Source: Alphaproteobacteria bacterium
GTDB taxonomy: Bacteria; Pseudomonadota; Alphaproteobacteria; UBA1280; UBA6503
NCBI GenBank assembly: GCA_021774615.1
Contig: JAJFIW010000036.1
Location: 101,318-165,317, forward strand
Direction of reading: 5' to 3'
Length of the DNA stretch: 64,000 bases
Positions 1-9,060 of this stretch are shown in pieces (the first letter of the stretch is position 1; each line of letters starts with the position of its first letter). Under the pieces are notes generated by a model. That model had not been told where the DNA came from and did not search any database. It was given only the letters and a program-made list of their open reading frames with translations. The position numbers were made by a program, and so were the translations under genes.

Positions 1-173
1 GTATTGTTCTTTCTGGTGGTGGTTCTCAATTACAGCGCCTTGACGAGCTACTTCGTAAGGAAACAGGGCTTCCTGTTACTGTTGCTGAAGAGCCTTTAAC
101 GTGTGTGGCTGTAGGGTCTGGTAAGGTACTTGAGGAGATGAAGACTCTTTCACAAGTATTGCATGATAACTAA
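1..173 (+). CDS. mreB: MreB, rod-shape actin-like protein (3' end only)
   Basis: This is the last 56 codons of a gene that begins before the window. The reading frame starts at base 3 and ends in TAA at 171-173. The visible residues, with a [13 protein letters not shown] stretch followed by [22 protein letters not shown], match the C-terminal part of MreB, where the GGG loop contributes to the nucleotide site. MreB forms membrane-associated filaments that guide lateral wall synthesis. The next gene is mreC, 18 bases downstream on the same strand, which supports the assignment. Nothing can be said about the start or the promoter. Confidence 0.93.
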   Translation, partial: IVLSGGGSQLQRLDELLRKETGLPVTVAEEPLTCVAVGSGKVLEEMKTLSQVLHDN

Positions 174-191
174 GAATTAAAATATAGAGAG

Positions 192-1028
192 ATGGTCCGG
201 CGAAAGAAAAAACAGCAGTTTGTAGCATATGGTGTGTTTGCCATATTTGCATGCTTTGTTCTTATCGCCGGGCAATATGTACCACGGGATAATTCTTTGT
301 CTAGAGTTGTTTCTGATGCATTGACACCTGTTTTTCAAGCAATTCGCCAGCCTATTTCTTTTTACCATGATACTAAAAAAGAGTTGCGACACTACATTCT
401 CGTAAAGAAAAATAACGATTATTTACGAGCAGAGAATGCAAAAATGTACGCTTGGCGAGATGAAGCCTTGCACTTACGAAGAGAAAATAAGCAACTTAAA
501 GAGCTTTTAAATATGACAGAGTCTAACTCTGTTGTCCCTATTGCTGGTCGAGTCATGGCTGATACTCGTAGCCCTTATGCTAGAAGTGTATTGATAGACA
601 TTGGCCATCGTAGTGGTGTTGAAAAAGGGCAAGCTGTATTAAGTACATCTGGGCTTGCAGGGAGAGTTCTTGAAGTAGGGCGCTATTCATCTCGAGTACT
701 ATTACTAAGCGACCATAACGCCCGTATACCTGTTAAATTAGCTAAAAGCAATACACTTGCAATTGTTCGTGGTGGGAATGCCCGCCGACTAGAACTTATT
801 TTGGTTGATGGTGATAACGAAGCAGAAATTGACGAGTTAGTAGTTACCTCTGGTGTCGGGGGTGTTTTTGCTGCAGGAATACCAGTAGCCCGTGTTGCTA
901 GCATTGATGATGTTATTAAGGTTATACCGCTAACTAACTTTGCAACGCTGGATAAGGTTATTGTGCATAAGCGTGCTGCAACGGGCATTGTTGGCGCTAA
1001 CGGTAGCTTCTCGAAAATGGAGGATTAG
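192..1028 (+). CDS. mreC: MreC, rod-shape determining protein
   Basis: MreC is a bitopic inner-membrane protein that links MreB to PBP2 and RodA in the elongation machine. The 278-residue product has a basic N-terminus, one membrane segment at about residues 12-29, a charged coiled-coil stretch at about 72-115 (with RRENKQLKELL), and then the periplasmic beta-barrel domain with the family pattern GRVMADTRSPYARSVLIDIG followed by G..KGQAV.S..GLAGRV. Length is normal for alphaproteobacteria. The start at 192 is preceded by a purine-rich stretch at 184-191. The gene sits between mreB and mreD, and the whole cluster probably shares one transcript that begins upstream of the window. Confidence 0.95.
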   Translation: MVRRKKKQQFVAYGVFAIFACFVLIAGQYVPRDNSLSRVVSDALTPVFQAIRQPISFYHDTKKELRHYILVKKNNDYLRAENAKMYAWRDEALHLRRENKQLKELLNMTESNSVVPIAGRVMADTRSPYARSVLIDIGHRSGVEKGQAVLSTSGLAGRVLEVGRYSSRVLLLSDHNARIPVKLAKSNTLAIVRGGNARRLELILVDGDNEAEIDELVVTSGVGGVFAAGIPVARVASIDDVIKVIPLTNFATLDKVIVHKRAATGIVGANGSFSKMED

Positions 1029-1029
1029 C

Positions 1030-1545
1030 ATGAGAGGTTGGCATTTTGTTCCTGATTCTCGGCTGCCATCTGCAAATGCTATTTTGCCTACATTAACTAT
1101 TCTTCTTGCACAATTAATCGAACTAATACCCGGTACATATTTATCTGGGATTATGCCTTGGATGACTTTTAGTATAATTTTTTATTGGGGGCTTTACCGC
1201 TCTGAGTACTTACCTTTATGGTTATGTTTTTCTTTAGGAATATTAGCTGATATCCTAACTGGCGCTGTTTTGGGTCTGTATGGGTTAATGTATGTTGCTA
1301 TAAGAGAGGTTGCAAAAGGGCAAAAACGCTACCTTGCGATGCGTAATTTCCCTATGATGTGGATAGCTTTTTCGTCATTAATTGGTGGGCTTGTTATGAT
1401 ACAAACCTTCATTTTAACTTCTGTAGGTTATATTTATGACCCATTTGTATTGGCAAAATATGTCCAGACAGTTTTTGCATTTCCTATTGTTTACTATGTT
1501 ATAGCGCGTGTGCATCATCATTTAGTTTATGAAGGGTGGATATGA
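1030..1545 (+). CDS. mreD: MreD, rod-shape determining membrane protein
   Basis: MreD is a small polytopic inner-membrane protein of the elongasome and partner of MreC. The 171-residue product starts MRGWHFVPDSRLPSANAILP and has about five hydrophobic segments. A longer frame opens at 940 but would overlap the end of mreC by 89 bases and adds a basic tail absent from the family. The ATG at 1030, one base after the mreC stop, is therefore preferred. The stop codon overlaps the start of the PBP2 gene as ATGA (1542-1545), a sign of translational coupling. Sequence conservation in MreD is low, so the call rests on topology, size and position. Confidence 0.9.
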   Translation: MRGWHFVPDSRLPSANAILPTLTILLAQLIELIPGTYLSGIMPWMTFSIIFYWGLYRSEYLPLWLCFSLGILADILTGAVLGLYGLMYVAIREVAKGQKRYLAMRNFPMMWIAFSSLIGGLVMIQTFILTSVGYIYDPFVLAKYVQTVFAFPIVYYVIARVHHHLVYEGWI

Positions 1546-3341
1546 GTTCTTTTGAGCGTAAACAACAAATGCTTACACGCCGCGGGATTATATTTTCGGC
1601 AGCGATGACAATCCCGTTTGGGGCATTGTTAAGTAGGCTATATGTATTACAGGTTGTTGCAGGTCAAGAATACCGCCGCTTAAGCGACAAGAATCGCATT
1701 TCATTACGCTTAACTTTCCCCCAAAGAGGGCATATTTATGACCAAGATGGGAAAATACTTGCTGATAATTTTAAGGCTTTTAGGCTGGTTATTGTGCCAG
1801 AACGCGCTCAAGATACTAAAGAGGTTCTTACTCGTGTTGCAACATTAATAGACTTACCACTTAGTGCTCAAGAGTCAGCTATTAAGAAAGTGGCTAAGTT
1901 GCCAGGATTTACAGCAGTTCCAGTTAAAGATTTTTTAACATTCCCTGAAGTAGCGCGGTTGCAGGTAAATTTACCAGACCTACCGGGGGTAGATGTGGAT
2001 GAAATCCAAGCGAGGAAATACCCTAATAATGACTTGGCTGCACATTTGTTGGGTTACATGGGGCCAATAACTAAAAAGCAGCTAGAAAAAAGTACAGACC
2101 CACTTTTAAAACAACCAGATTTTCGTATTGGTCGTAAAGGAGCGGAGAGTTTCTTCGACGACAAACTAAGAGGGCATGCTGGGTCTGACCATATAGAAGT
2201 TAATGCTCGTGGTCGCGAAGTGCGGATTATTTCCCAGATCCCAGCTAAATCAGGGGAAGATCTACACCTTTCTCTTGTTACATCAATTCAAAAAGCTGCA
2301 GCAGAAAAATTGGGTAGTAAGCGTGGCGCTGTTGTAGTTATGGATGTTGAAAATGGAGCAGTTTTAGCATTAACTAGCACTCCAAGTTTTAATCCAAATG
2401 ACTTTGTTTACGGCCTAAATAATGCTAACTGGAGCAAGCTACTAGACAATCCAGACAAACCATTATTAAACCGTTGTTGCCAAGGGCTGTATGCCCCTGG
2501 GTCTACATTTAAAATGTTGGTTGCTCTAGCAGGGTTAGAAGAAGGTTTGATAACACCTAAAGAGAGCTTTGATTGCACCGGTAAAATGGCATTTGGTGGG
2601 AGAGACTTCCACTGTTGGGAAGAAGATGGGCATGGTGATACTAACATGCATAATGCTATTGCTAAGTCATGTGATATATATTTTTACGAGTTAGGGCTGC
2701 GCCTTGGTGTAGATAAAATGAAGCACTATGCTAATTTATTTGGCCTAGGTGAAAAGACAGGGGTATTTTTACCTGAGAGCAAAGGTGTAATACCCAGCCG
2801 AGAGTGGAAGCGCCATGCTTTGGGTAAACGGTGGCAAAAAGGCGAAAACTTAATTACTGCTATTGGGCAAGGGTTTGTACTAACAACCCCAATACAATTA
2901 GCGGTTATGAGCGCTCGGTTAGCAACTGGGAAAAAGGTAATCCCAACTTTAACTATGCCAACATCACAACCACAGTTTGAAGATATGCCTTTTAAAGAAG
3001 GTAATTTGAAAATCATTCAAGATGCAATGTCTGCAGTAGTAAATAAAAGTTATGGTACTGCTTATGGTAGTAGGCTATCACGCACAGAAATCGCAGGGAA
3101 AACTGGTACTTCACAGGTAGTCTCAAGACGACACGATAAAGACACACTTTTAGCAGACATCCTTGAGCAAGAGCGAACCAATGCACTTTTTGTTGGTTAT
3201 GCTCCAGCTGTCAAGCCTAGATTTGCAGTGTGTGTTATGCTCGAAAATGCTGGTTCAGGCAGTAAAGCTGCAGCTCCAGTTGGTAGAGACTCTTTATTAG
3301 CAGCACTTAAATGGCAACGTAGTAAACATAAAGAAATATAA
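1542..3341 (+). CDS. mrdA: Penicillin-binding protein 2 (elongation transpeptidase)
   Basis: PBP2 is the class B transpeptidase that cross-links lateral-wall peptidoglycan together with RodA. The product has about 599 residues: a cytoplasmic N-tail, one membrane anchor at about 17-36, a PBP dimer domain (RGHIYDQDGKILADN at about 64-78), and the transpeptidase domain. Active-site motifs are present: STFK with nucleophile Ser321, SCD at 376-378, and KTGT starting at Lys520. The frame also contains a GTG at 1536, but the ATG at 1542 has the purine-rich GAAGGG (1531-1536) at good spacing and overlaps the mreD stop. rodA follows 10 bases later, as in most rod-shaped proteobacteria. Confidence 0.95.
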   Translation: MSSFERKQQMLTRRGIIFSAAMTIPFGALLSRLYVLQVVAGQEYRRLSDKNRISLRLTFPQRGHIYDQDGKILADNFKAFRLVIVPERAQDTKEVLTRVATLIDLPLSAQESAIKKVAKLPGFTAVPVKDFLTFPEVARLQVNLPDLPGVDVDEIQARKYPNNDLAAHLLGYMGPITKKQLEKSTDPLLKQPDFRIGRKGAESFFDDKLRGHAGSDHIEVNARGREVRIISQIPAKSGEDLHLSLVTSIQKAAAEKLGSKRGAVVVMDVENGAVLALTSTPSFNPNDFVYGLNNANWSKLLDNPDKPLLNRCCQGLYAPGSTFKMLVALAGLEEGLITPKESFDCTGKMAFGGRDFHCWEEDGHGDTNMHNAIAKSCDIYFYELGLRLGVDKMKHYANLFGLGEKTGVFLPESKGVIPSREWKRHALGKRWQKGENLITAIGQGFVLTTPIQLAVMSARLATGKKVIPTLTMPTSQPQFEDMPFKEGNLKIIQDAMSAVVNKSYGTAYGSRLSRTEIAGKTGTSQVVSRRHDKDTLLADILEQERTNALFVGYAPAVKPRFAVCVMLENAGSGSKAAAPVGRDSLLAALKWQRSKHKEI

Positions 3342-3351
3342 GGCGAGTTAA

Positions 3352-4500
3352 ATGCAGCAATTTGCTAAAGATAGTTTTTTTAGTAAGATAAAACGGGTTA
3401 ATTACCCGTATTTATTGGTTATTACTATACTGGCATGTTTTGGTGTTATTTTACTTTATGGAGCAAGTGCAGGTAACTGGGACCCATATGCCAGTCGTCA
3501 TTTAGTACGTTTTGGTATGGGGGTATTATTAGCACTATTTATCGCATTTTTACCTCTAAGGTTAATTTTTAACTCCTCATATTTTTTATATTTTATCGCT
3601 ATCATGCTTTTGGTGCTTGTGCCAATTATTGGTATTAAATCTATGGGTGCTACCCGTTGGCTTGACCTAGGTTTTATAAGGATACAACCCTCTGAAATAG
3701 CTAAAATAGCTGTTATTTTAATGCTGGCACGGTTTTATCATCAACGGCAATTAGTAGTAGTTAATATGATACCAGCTGTTTTATTAATGGTTATGGCAGT
3801 TTTGTTACCAGCACTATTAACAGCATCACAACCAGACTTAGGCACGGCATTGTTACTAACTATGGTTGGCGGTGGCGTTATGTTTTTTGCTGGTGTTTCT
3901 TGGAAATATTTTGCATTAGCATTTAGTGCAGGGGTGGCTTTTTTACCAATTGCTTGGCAGTTTCTTCTTCATGACTACCAAAAAGGCAGGGTTCTAACTT
4001 TTCTTGACCCCACCCGAGACCCTTTAGGGGCGGGGTATCATATTATTCAATCAAAAATTGCTATCGGATCGGCAGGTTTTTGGGGGAAAGGATTTATGCA
4101 AGGGTCACAGTCTCAACTACAGTTCTTGCCCGAAAAACACACTGATTTTATCTTCACATTAATGACTGAAGACTTCGGCATGGCTGGTGCTTTGGTTGTT
4201 ATGGGGTTATATTTAGGCCTAATTTTAATGGGTGTATATATGGCAGTACGCAACTTAAACCAATTTTCATCACTAGTTATTATGGGAATTACCATGACAT
4301 TTTTTGTATATGCTTGCATTAATATGGCAATGGTAATGGGGCTTATGCCTGTGGTTGGGCTACCGCTGCCATTTATATCGTATGGTGGTACATCTTTGCT
4401 AACATTAATGATTGGTGTAGGCTTAGTATTAAATATGGACATTAACCGCTTTAACCATCTCCCTGGCGCCAGCGGCTTAAGTACTGATAGAAGTTTTTAG
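3352..4500 (+). CDS. rodA: RodA, SEDS peptidoglycan glycosyltransferase
   Basis: RodA polymerises lipid II into glycan strands for cell elongation and works with PBP2, encoded just upstream. The 382-residue product is strongly hydrophobic with about ten membrane segments. Family signatures are visible: SMGATRWLDLGFIRIQPSE in the first third, a conserved Asp in SQPDLGTALLL, the long periplasmic loop ending in FLPEKHTDFIFTLMTEDFG, and LPLPFISYGGTSLL near the C-terminus. These separate SEDS proteins from other transporters, and the mrdA neighbour favours RodA over FtsW. It ends the elongation cluster and converges on the amidohydrolase gene with only three bases between the stops. Confidence 0.96.
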   Translation: MQQFAKDSFFSKIKRVNYPYLLVITILACFGVILLYGASAGNWDPYASRHLVRFGMGVLLALFIAFLPLRLIFNSSYFLYFIAIMLLVLVPIIGIKSMGATRWLDLGFIRIQPSEIAKIAVILMLARFYHQRQLVVVNMIPAVLLMVMAVLLPALLTASQPDLGTALLLTMVGGGVMFFAGVSWKYFALAFSAGVAFLPIAWQFLLHDYQKGRVLTFLDPTRDPLGAGYHIIQSKIAIGSAGFWGKGFMQGSQSQLQFLPEKHTDFIFTLMTEDFGMAGALVVMGLYLGLILMGVYMAVRNLNQFSSLVIMGITMTFFVYACINMAMVMGLMPVVGLPLPFISYGGTSLLTLMIGVGLVLNMDINRFNHLPGASGLSTDRSF

Positions 4501-4503
4501 TAG

Positions 4504-6012
4504 TTACTCTTTACTATCAAAAGCTAGTTTACCTTTAGCCCAGGTTTGTATAATACGAGACTGCTTAATGTCTTTGATACTATGAGGCATAGCATTCAGA
4601 ACAACAAAGTCTGCAGAAAACTTGCTTTTAATTGCGCCTATTTTCTTTTGTTCTCCGCTAAGCCTTGCTGGTGATGATGTCATCATCGGAAGTAGTTTTA
4701 TAAACTCTTCTGTAGGTATTTGTGTTTCTAATGGTGCTTCTAGGGCTAGCTCTGCATTAGGCAGATAGCCTGCAGGCATGCTGTCACTGCCAATAGAGAA
4801 CTTGTCCTTAAGTATGCGTGATACTTCCTTCATTGGGTTAATATCTTCAGGGATAGGTACATCTTTTGCATAGTCTTTAACATCTTGGGAAAAAGATGGC
4901 TGCATGCTGATATGCACCCCAAGGCTGTTAGCTTTGCTTATAAGGGTTGTGTCGCTAGTTTCAAAGTGCAAGGCACGCAGAATGATATCTCTAGTATTAT
5001 TCCCGTTTCGTAATTCTTCCGCAGCACTTAAAAATAGTTCGCAAGCACGGTAGCCTACACAATGAGCAGCTAACTGGTTAGCACCATGCTCAATGGTTTT
5101 TTCTCCTGCATCCATAATATCTTTTATATTTAACTTTTGTTCTCCCATGCTGCCGTCACCATATGCGTGGGCTTCATCTTGCCAGGCATTTTTCATGCCG
5201 TAAGAACCATCAATAAATAATTTTGTTCCAAGTAATTTGAAGTTTTCAAGGTCCTTAGGAGCATTTAATAATAATTCAGGGCGAGTAACATAGCCACGCC
5301 AGCGGATTTTTAAATACCCTTTTTCAGCCAAAGTCTTTAATACCTCAACTTCGTCAGCTTTTTGGATAACCATATCATGAGCTGTTGCTACCCCAAGTGA
5401 TAGTAGGAGCTTTTCGTAAGCTAGGAAATGATTTGCAAACTCTATTGGTGTAGGTCTAATGGTATTTACAAATGTATCGTAAGCTTCCCCCTGTAGTATG
5501 CCATTTTCAGGGATGTCAGAGCTCTTTAATATTTTATCATCAACAAGCTTTTTAATAGCAGCTGTATTAAGAAGTGCACCATGGAAGCTAACATTAAACA
5601 CAGCAGTAGGGCAATTAGGCATTATTTTGTCTAAAAAGCTCGTATTAAGAGCCATGTTTTTTTCTTTCCACCCCGTTACAAACAGAAATCCATGGTCATC
5701 AAGATGCGAGGCTGCAGCCTTTCTTAAACGTGTAGTCATGGTAAGTGTGTCGCCAATATCAACAAGAGATGGTGAGCGCATAAAGCGGCAGGCAAATGTT
5801 GCTATAGTATGGGCATCAACCTGTGCGGGGATAATAGCACGACCAGCTAGGTCTATTACTTTGCAGTCATTTCTTTTTAAATAGGGCTCTATATCTTTTT
5901 CTTGCTGGAAAACTCGGTTAAAAAAACCATCTTTAACTGTAAAAGCAACAGGGGTTATGGGTGCTGCACTATTAGCGATAACTCCACCGCTAAATAATAA
6001 TTCTTCAGTCAT
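4504..6012 (-). CDS. YtcJ-like amidohydrolase with altered metal motif
   Basis: The 502-residue product aligns in outline with the amidohydrolase 3 group (YtcJ-like, N-substituted formamide deformylase relatives). It has an N-terminal beta-sandwich, the block GRAIIPAQVDAH, a FHGALLNTAA block, AAHCVGYRA (family form HAIGDRA), RALHFET (family form RIEHAQ), and GSDSMPAG near the C-terminus. The usual HxH that binds the first metal is here HTI (about residues 67-69), so one ligand is missing. The later His and Asp ligands remain. It may have a different metal arrangement or be inactive on normal substrates. There is no signal peptide, so it is probably cytoplasmic. It stands alone between rodA and sucA. 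The substrate is unknown. Confidence 0.72.
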   Translation of the reverse strand: MTEELLFSGGVIANSAAPITPVAFTVKDGFFNRVFQQEKDIEPYLKRNDCKVIDLAGRAIIPAQVDAHTIATFACRFMRSPSLVDIGDTLTMTTRLRKAAASHLDDHGFLFVTGWKEKNMALNTSFLDKIMPNCPTAVFNVSFHGALLNTAAIKKLVDDKILKSSDIPENGILQGEAYDTFVNTIRPTPIEFANHFLAYEKLLLSLGVATAHDMVIQKADEVEVLKTLAEKGYLKIRWRGYVTRPELLLNAPKDLENFKLLGTKLFIDGSYGMKNAWQDEAHAYGDGSMGEQKLNIKDIMDAGEKTIEHGANQLAAHCVGYRACELFLSAAEELRNGNNTRDIILRALHFETSDTTLISKANSLGVHISMQPSFSQDVKDYAKDVPIPEDINPMKEVSRILKDKFSIGSDSMPAGYLPNAELALEAPLETQIPTEEFIKLLPMMTSSPARLSGEQKKIGAIKSKFSADFVVLNAMPHSIKDIKQSRIIQTWAKGKLAFDSKE

Positions 6013-6273
6013 GTTATAAAGTAACTTCCTATTTAATATTTTTTAGTATGGTAATATTTTTTATAGTGACAGGCAATATATCCTTTTAATTAAAAATAAA
6101 GAAGATTTTTAATATAAATTACTAATAATATATACAAAAGTGTGATTCTAGCCACATACCTAGTTTAATAAAGTGCAAGTTATTTCTCTAGTTGCGGCTG
6201 TAGGTGTTGTTTACTGCAGTATAAGTTGTTACTCTTGATACTTACTTGTAATTTATTTCTAAGAGGGACGCAC

Positions 6274-9006
6274 GTGAGTAATAATAAAGCAAATCTTTAC
6301 GGGACTAATTCCCTTTATCTTGAAGACCTCTACGAACAATACACTGCTGATAGCGAGTCTGTGCCATCGCATTGGCGGGATTTTTTTGCAGGTCTTGCAG
6401 ACGGAGCTGCTATAACGCAGCCTTCTGTAACTAACGATGGTCTTGCTACTGCTCCATCTACCGAGAAACAAAGCTGTGTTAGCCAGATGATAAATGCATT
6501 TCGTACTCATGGGCACCGTCGAGCACATACAAACCCACTTAAGCCAGCGCCAGATTTAGACGATGACCTTAAGCCAATTTCATTCGGCCTTACTGCTGAT
6601 GATCTGCAACACGAGTTTGCAACAGAAGGAGTTCTAAAAGAACCATATGCACCATTAAGTGACATTTTTGAGGCAATTCGTAGTACATATTGCAGAACTG
6701 TAGGGGTGCAGTTTACAGATATTCCACGTGCTGAACGTTTGTGGCTACAACAAAAAATGGAAAATAGTTTTAATCATCCTAAATTCTCCGATAAGGAGAA
6801 AAAGAGAATGCTTGAAGGGCTTATGGTAGCCGAAAATTTTGAGCAATTTCTGCATAAAAAATTTGTAGGTGTTAAACGTTTTTCTTTAGAAGGTGGCGAA
6901 AGCCTTATACCTATGCTTGATGTTATGATTGATGCAGCAGGTGAAGCTGGTGTTACAGATATTGTTATGGGTATGGCACACCGTGGGCGTTTAAATGTGT
7001 TGGTAAATATTCTTAATAAACCTCTAGAACAAATGTTTTCTGAGTTTGCTGGCACTTTACAGGTTGAAAATGACATGCTGTCTGGTGACGTTAAATACCA
7101 TAAAGGTAAGGCTTTTGATATCACAACAAACAAGGGCTACGATTTACATATATCGCTATTGTCTAACCCTAGCCATTTAGAAGCTGTTAGCCCTGTGGTT
7201 GAAGGAAGCGTCAGGGCAAGACAAAGGCGTAAAGGCGATAAAGAGCGTAGCCGTATTATGCCATTGTTAATCCATGGTGACACTGCTTTTATTGGGCAAG
7301 GTGTAGTTGCTGAAACTCTAAACCTTGGTACAGTAGATGGCTATACCACAGGCGGTACAGTGCATGTGGTAATTAATAACCAAATCGGCTACACAGCCAA
7401 CCCTAACGAAGGGTTTGGTACAGAATATTGCACCGATTTTGCACGGATGATACAAGTACCGATCTTCCACGTTAACGGCGATGACCCAGAAGCTTGTTGC
7501 CATGTTATGAAGCTAGCGATGGCATACCGTAGGAAGTTCAAACGAGACGTTGTGATTGATATGGTTTGTTACCGTAAGTACGGCCATAACGAGGGCGATG
7601 ACCCAAGCTTTACCCAGCCTGAGTTATATGAAAACATCAGAAACCATAAATCTGCATATATCGATTATAAAGAACACCTTGCTAATGAAGCTTCTGTAAG
7701 TGCTGATGCTGCCGATAATATGCAAAAAGAATACACAGAAAAAATGCAGAAAGCATTAGACACAGCAATGAAGGGCGATGTCCATGCTGACAGAGAAATG
7801 TTTAACGGTGTTTGGGAAAAATTTAATCTAGATGATAGCTTCGAGCCAGAAACGAAAGTTAGTAAAAAAGCACTAGAAAAAGTTGCTAATAGCTTAATAA
7901 GTTGGGCTGATGGTTTTACCCCACACCCCAAAATTGCTAAAGCTATGGAAAAACGATCCGCAAATATCATTAATGGTGAAATGGACTGGGGTGCTGCCGA
8001 AATTGCCGCATACGGTACGCTCCTAGCCGACGGAATTAGAATAAGAATAAGCGGGCAAGATGCACGGCGTGGTACATTTTCACACCGTCATGGAGTGTTG
8101 ATTGACTATAAAACATCTAAGCCATTTGTACCATTGCAACAAGTTGCAACTGGTGACGCTACACTAGCAATTCATAATAGTACACTATCTGAGTTTGCAG
8201 TAATGGGGTTTGAGTTTGGCTATGCAATGTCTAGCCCTAATGCGCTAACAGTTTGGGAAGCCCAGTTTGGCGACTTTGCTAATGGTGCACAGATTATAAT
8301 CGACCAGTTCTTATCTAGCTCCGAAACCAAATGGGACAGAATGTCTGGTTTAGTATTATTACTACCACACGGTTATGAGGGGCAGGGGTCAGAGCATTCC
8401 TCAGCACGCCTTGAGCGTTTCCTACAACTATGTGCTGAAGATAATATGACTGTTTGTAACCCTACTACACCAGCGCAAATATTCCATTTGCTGCGTCGTC
8501 AGGTGTTGCGTAAAGTGCGCCGTCCTTTGGTTGTAATGTCACCTAAGAGTTTGCTCCGTCATCCGAAAGCAGTTAGCCATACTAAAGAATTATTAAGTGG
8601 TTCTTTTGCTAAAGTTATTGATGATGCTACGGTTAATGCAAAAACTGCCCGTCGTGTGGTTATGTGTTCTGGTAAAATATATTACGATTTACTTGCAATG
8701 CGCGAGAAAATTGGCAAAAAAGCAGAAGATGTAGCGCTAGTGCGTTTAGAGCAACTATACCCACTACCATTAGAGGAAATAAATACTACTTTAAGTAAAT
8801 ATAGTAAGAAAATAGAAGTCATTTGGGCGCAAGAAGAGCCAAGAAACCAAGGCTCTTGGTGGTTCTTGCTTGATGCTCTTATTCCTGAGATTAAGCACGA
8901 GGTTAAGCTTATATCACGTCCTAATATGGCAGCACCTGCAGTTGGTAAAACTGCTCGTCATATCAAAGAACAGGAAGAATTGTGCAAAGAAGCCTTTGCT
9001 AAATAA
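6274..9006 (+). CDS. sucA: 2-oxoglutarate dehydrogenase E1
   Basis: E1o is the thiamine-diphosphate enzyme that decarboxylates 2-oxoglutarate and reductively acylates the lipoyl group of SucB. The product of about 910 residues has the expected order: an N-terminal helix that binds the complex (SLYLEDLYEQYTAD), VTDIVMGMAHRGRLNVL, the HGDTAFIGQGVVAETLNL block, the diphosphate-binding segment KYGHNEGDDPSFTQP, and the transketolase-like C-terminal domain with DQFLSSSETKW and LPHGYEGQGSEHSSAR. The GTG at 6274 is chosen because AGAGGG lies at 6262-6267 and the protein then begins at the conserved helix; the in-frame ATG at 6226 has no such site. It leads the sucA-sucB-lpdA operon. The AT-rich spacer 6013-6273 must hold its promoter, but I see no convincing one. 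Confidence 0.97.
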   Translation: MSNNKANLYGTNSLYLEDLYEQYTADSESVPSHWRDFFAGLADGAAITQPSVTNDGLATAPSTEKQSCVSQMINAFRTHGHRRAHTNPLKPAPDLDDDLKPISFGLTADDLQHEFATEGVLKEPYAPLSDIFEAIRSTYCRTVGVQFTDIPRAERLWLQQKMENSFNHPKFSDKEKKRMLEGLMVAENFEQFLHKKFVGVKRFSLEGGESLIPMLDVMIDAAGEAGVTDIVMGMAHRGRLNVLVNILNKPLEQMFSEFAGTLQVENDMLSGDVKYHKGKAFDITTNKGYDLHISLLSNPSHLEAVSPVVEGSVRARQRRKGDKERSRIMPLLIHGDTAFIGQGVVAETLNLGTVDGYTTGGTVHVVINNQIGYTANPNEGFGTEYCTDFARMIQVPIFHVNGDDPEACCHVMKLAMAYRRKFKRDVVIDMVCYRKYGHNEGDDPSFTQPELYENIRNHKSAYIDYKEHLANEASVSADAADNMQKEYTEKMQKALDTAMKGDVHADREMFNGVWEKFNLDDSFEPETKVSKKALEKVANSLISWADGFTPHPKIAKAMEKRSANIINGEMDWGAAEIAAYGTLLADGIRIRISGQDARRGTFSHRHGVLIDYKTSKPFVPLQQVATGDATLAIHNSTLSEFAVMGFEFGYAMSSPNALTVWEAQFGDFANGAQIIIDQFLSSSETKWDRMSGLVLLLPHGYEGQGSEHSSARLERFLQLCAEDNMTVCNPTTPAQIFHLLRRQVLRKVRRPLVVMSPKSLLRHPKAVSHTKELLSGSFAKVIDDATVNAKTARRVVMCSGKIYYDLLAMREKIGKKAEDVALVRLEQLYPLPLEEINTTLSKYSKKIEVIWAQEEPRNQGSWWFLLDALIPEIKHEVKLISRPNMAAPAVGKTARHIKEQEELCKEAFAK

Positions 9007-9060
9007 ATAATATAGTTTTTAATAAAAAGAATAAATGGTTTAAGAAATCGGAGAATGTCA

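Noticed and set aside
940-1029. Longer start for mreD
   Set aside because: It would lie inside the end of mreC and adds a tail absent from MreD; the ATG at 1030 directly after the mreC stop fits better.
6226-6273. ATG start for sucA at 6226
   Set aside because: No ribosome site, and the extra hydrophobic residues are not part of E1o; the GTG at 6274 has AGAGGG upstream.
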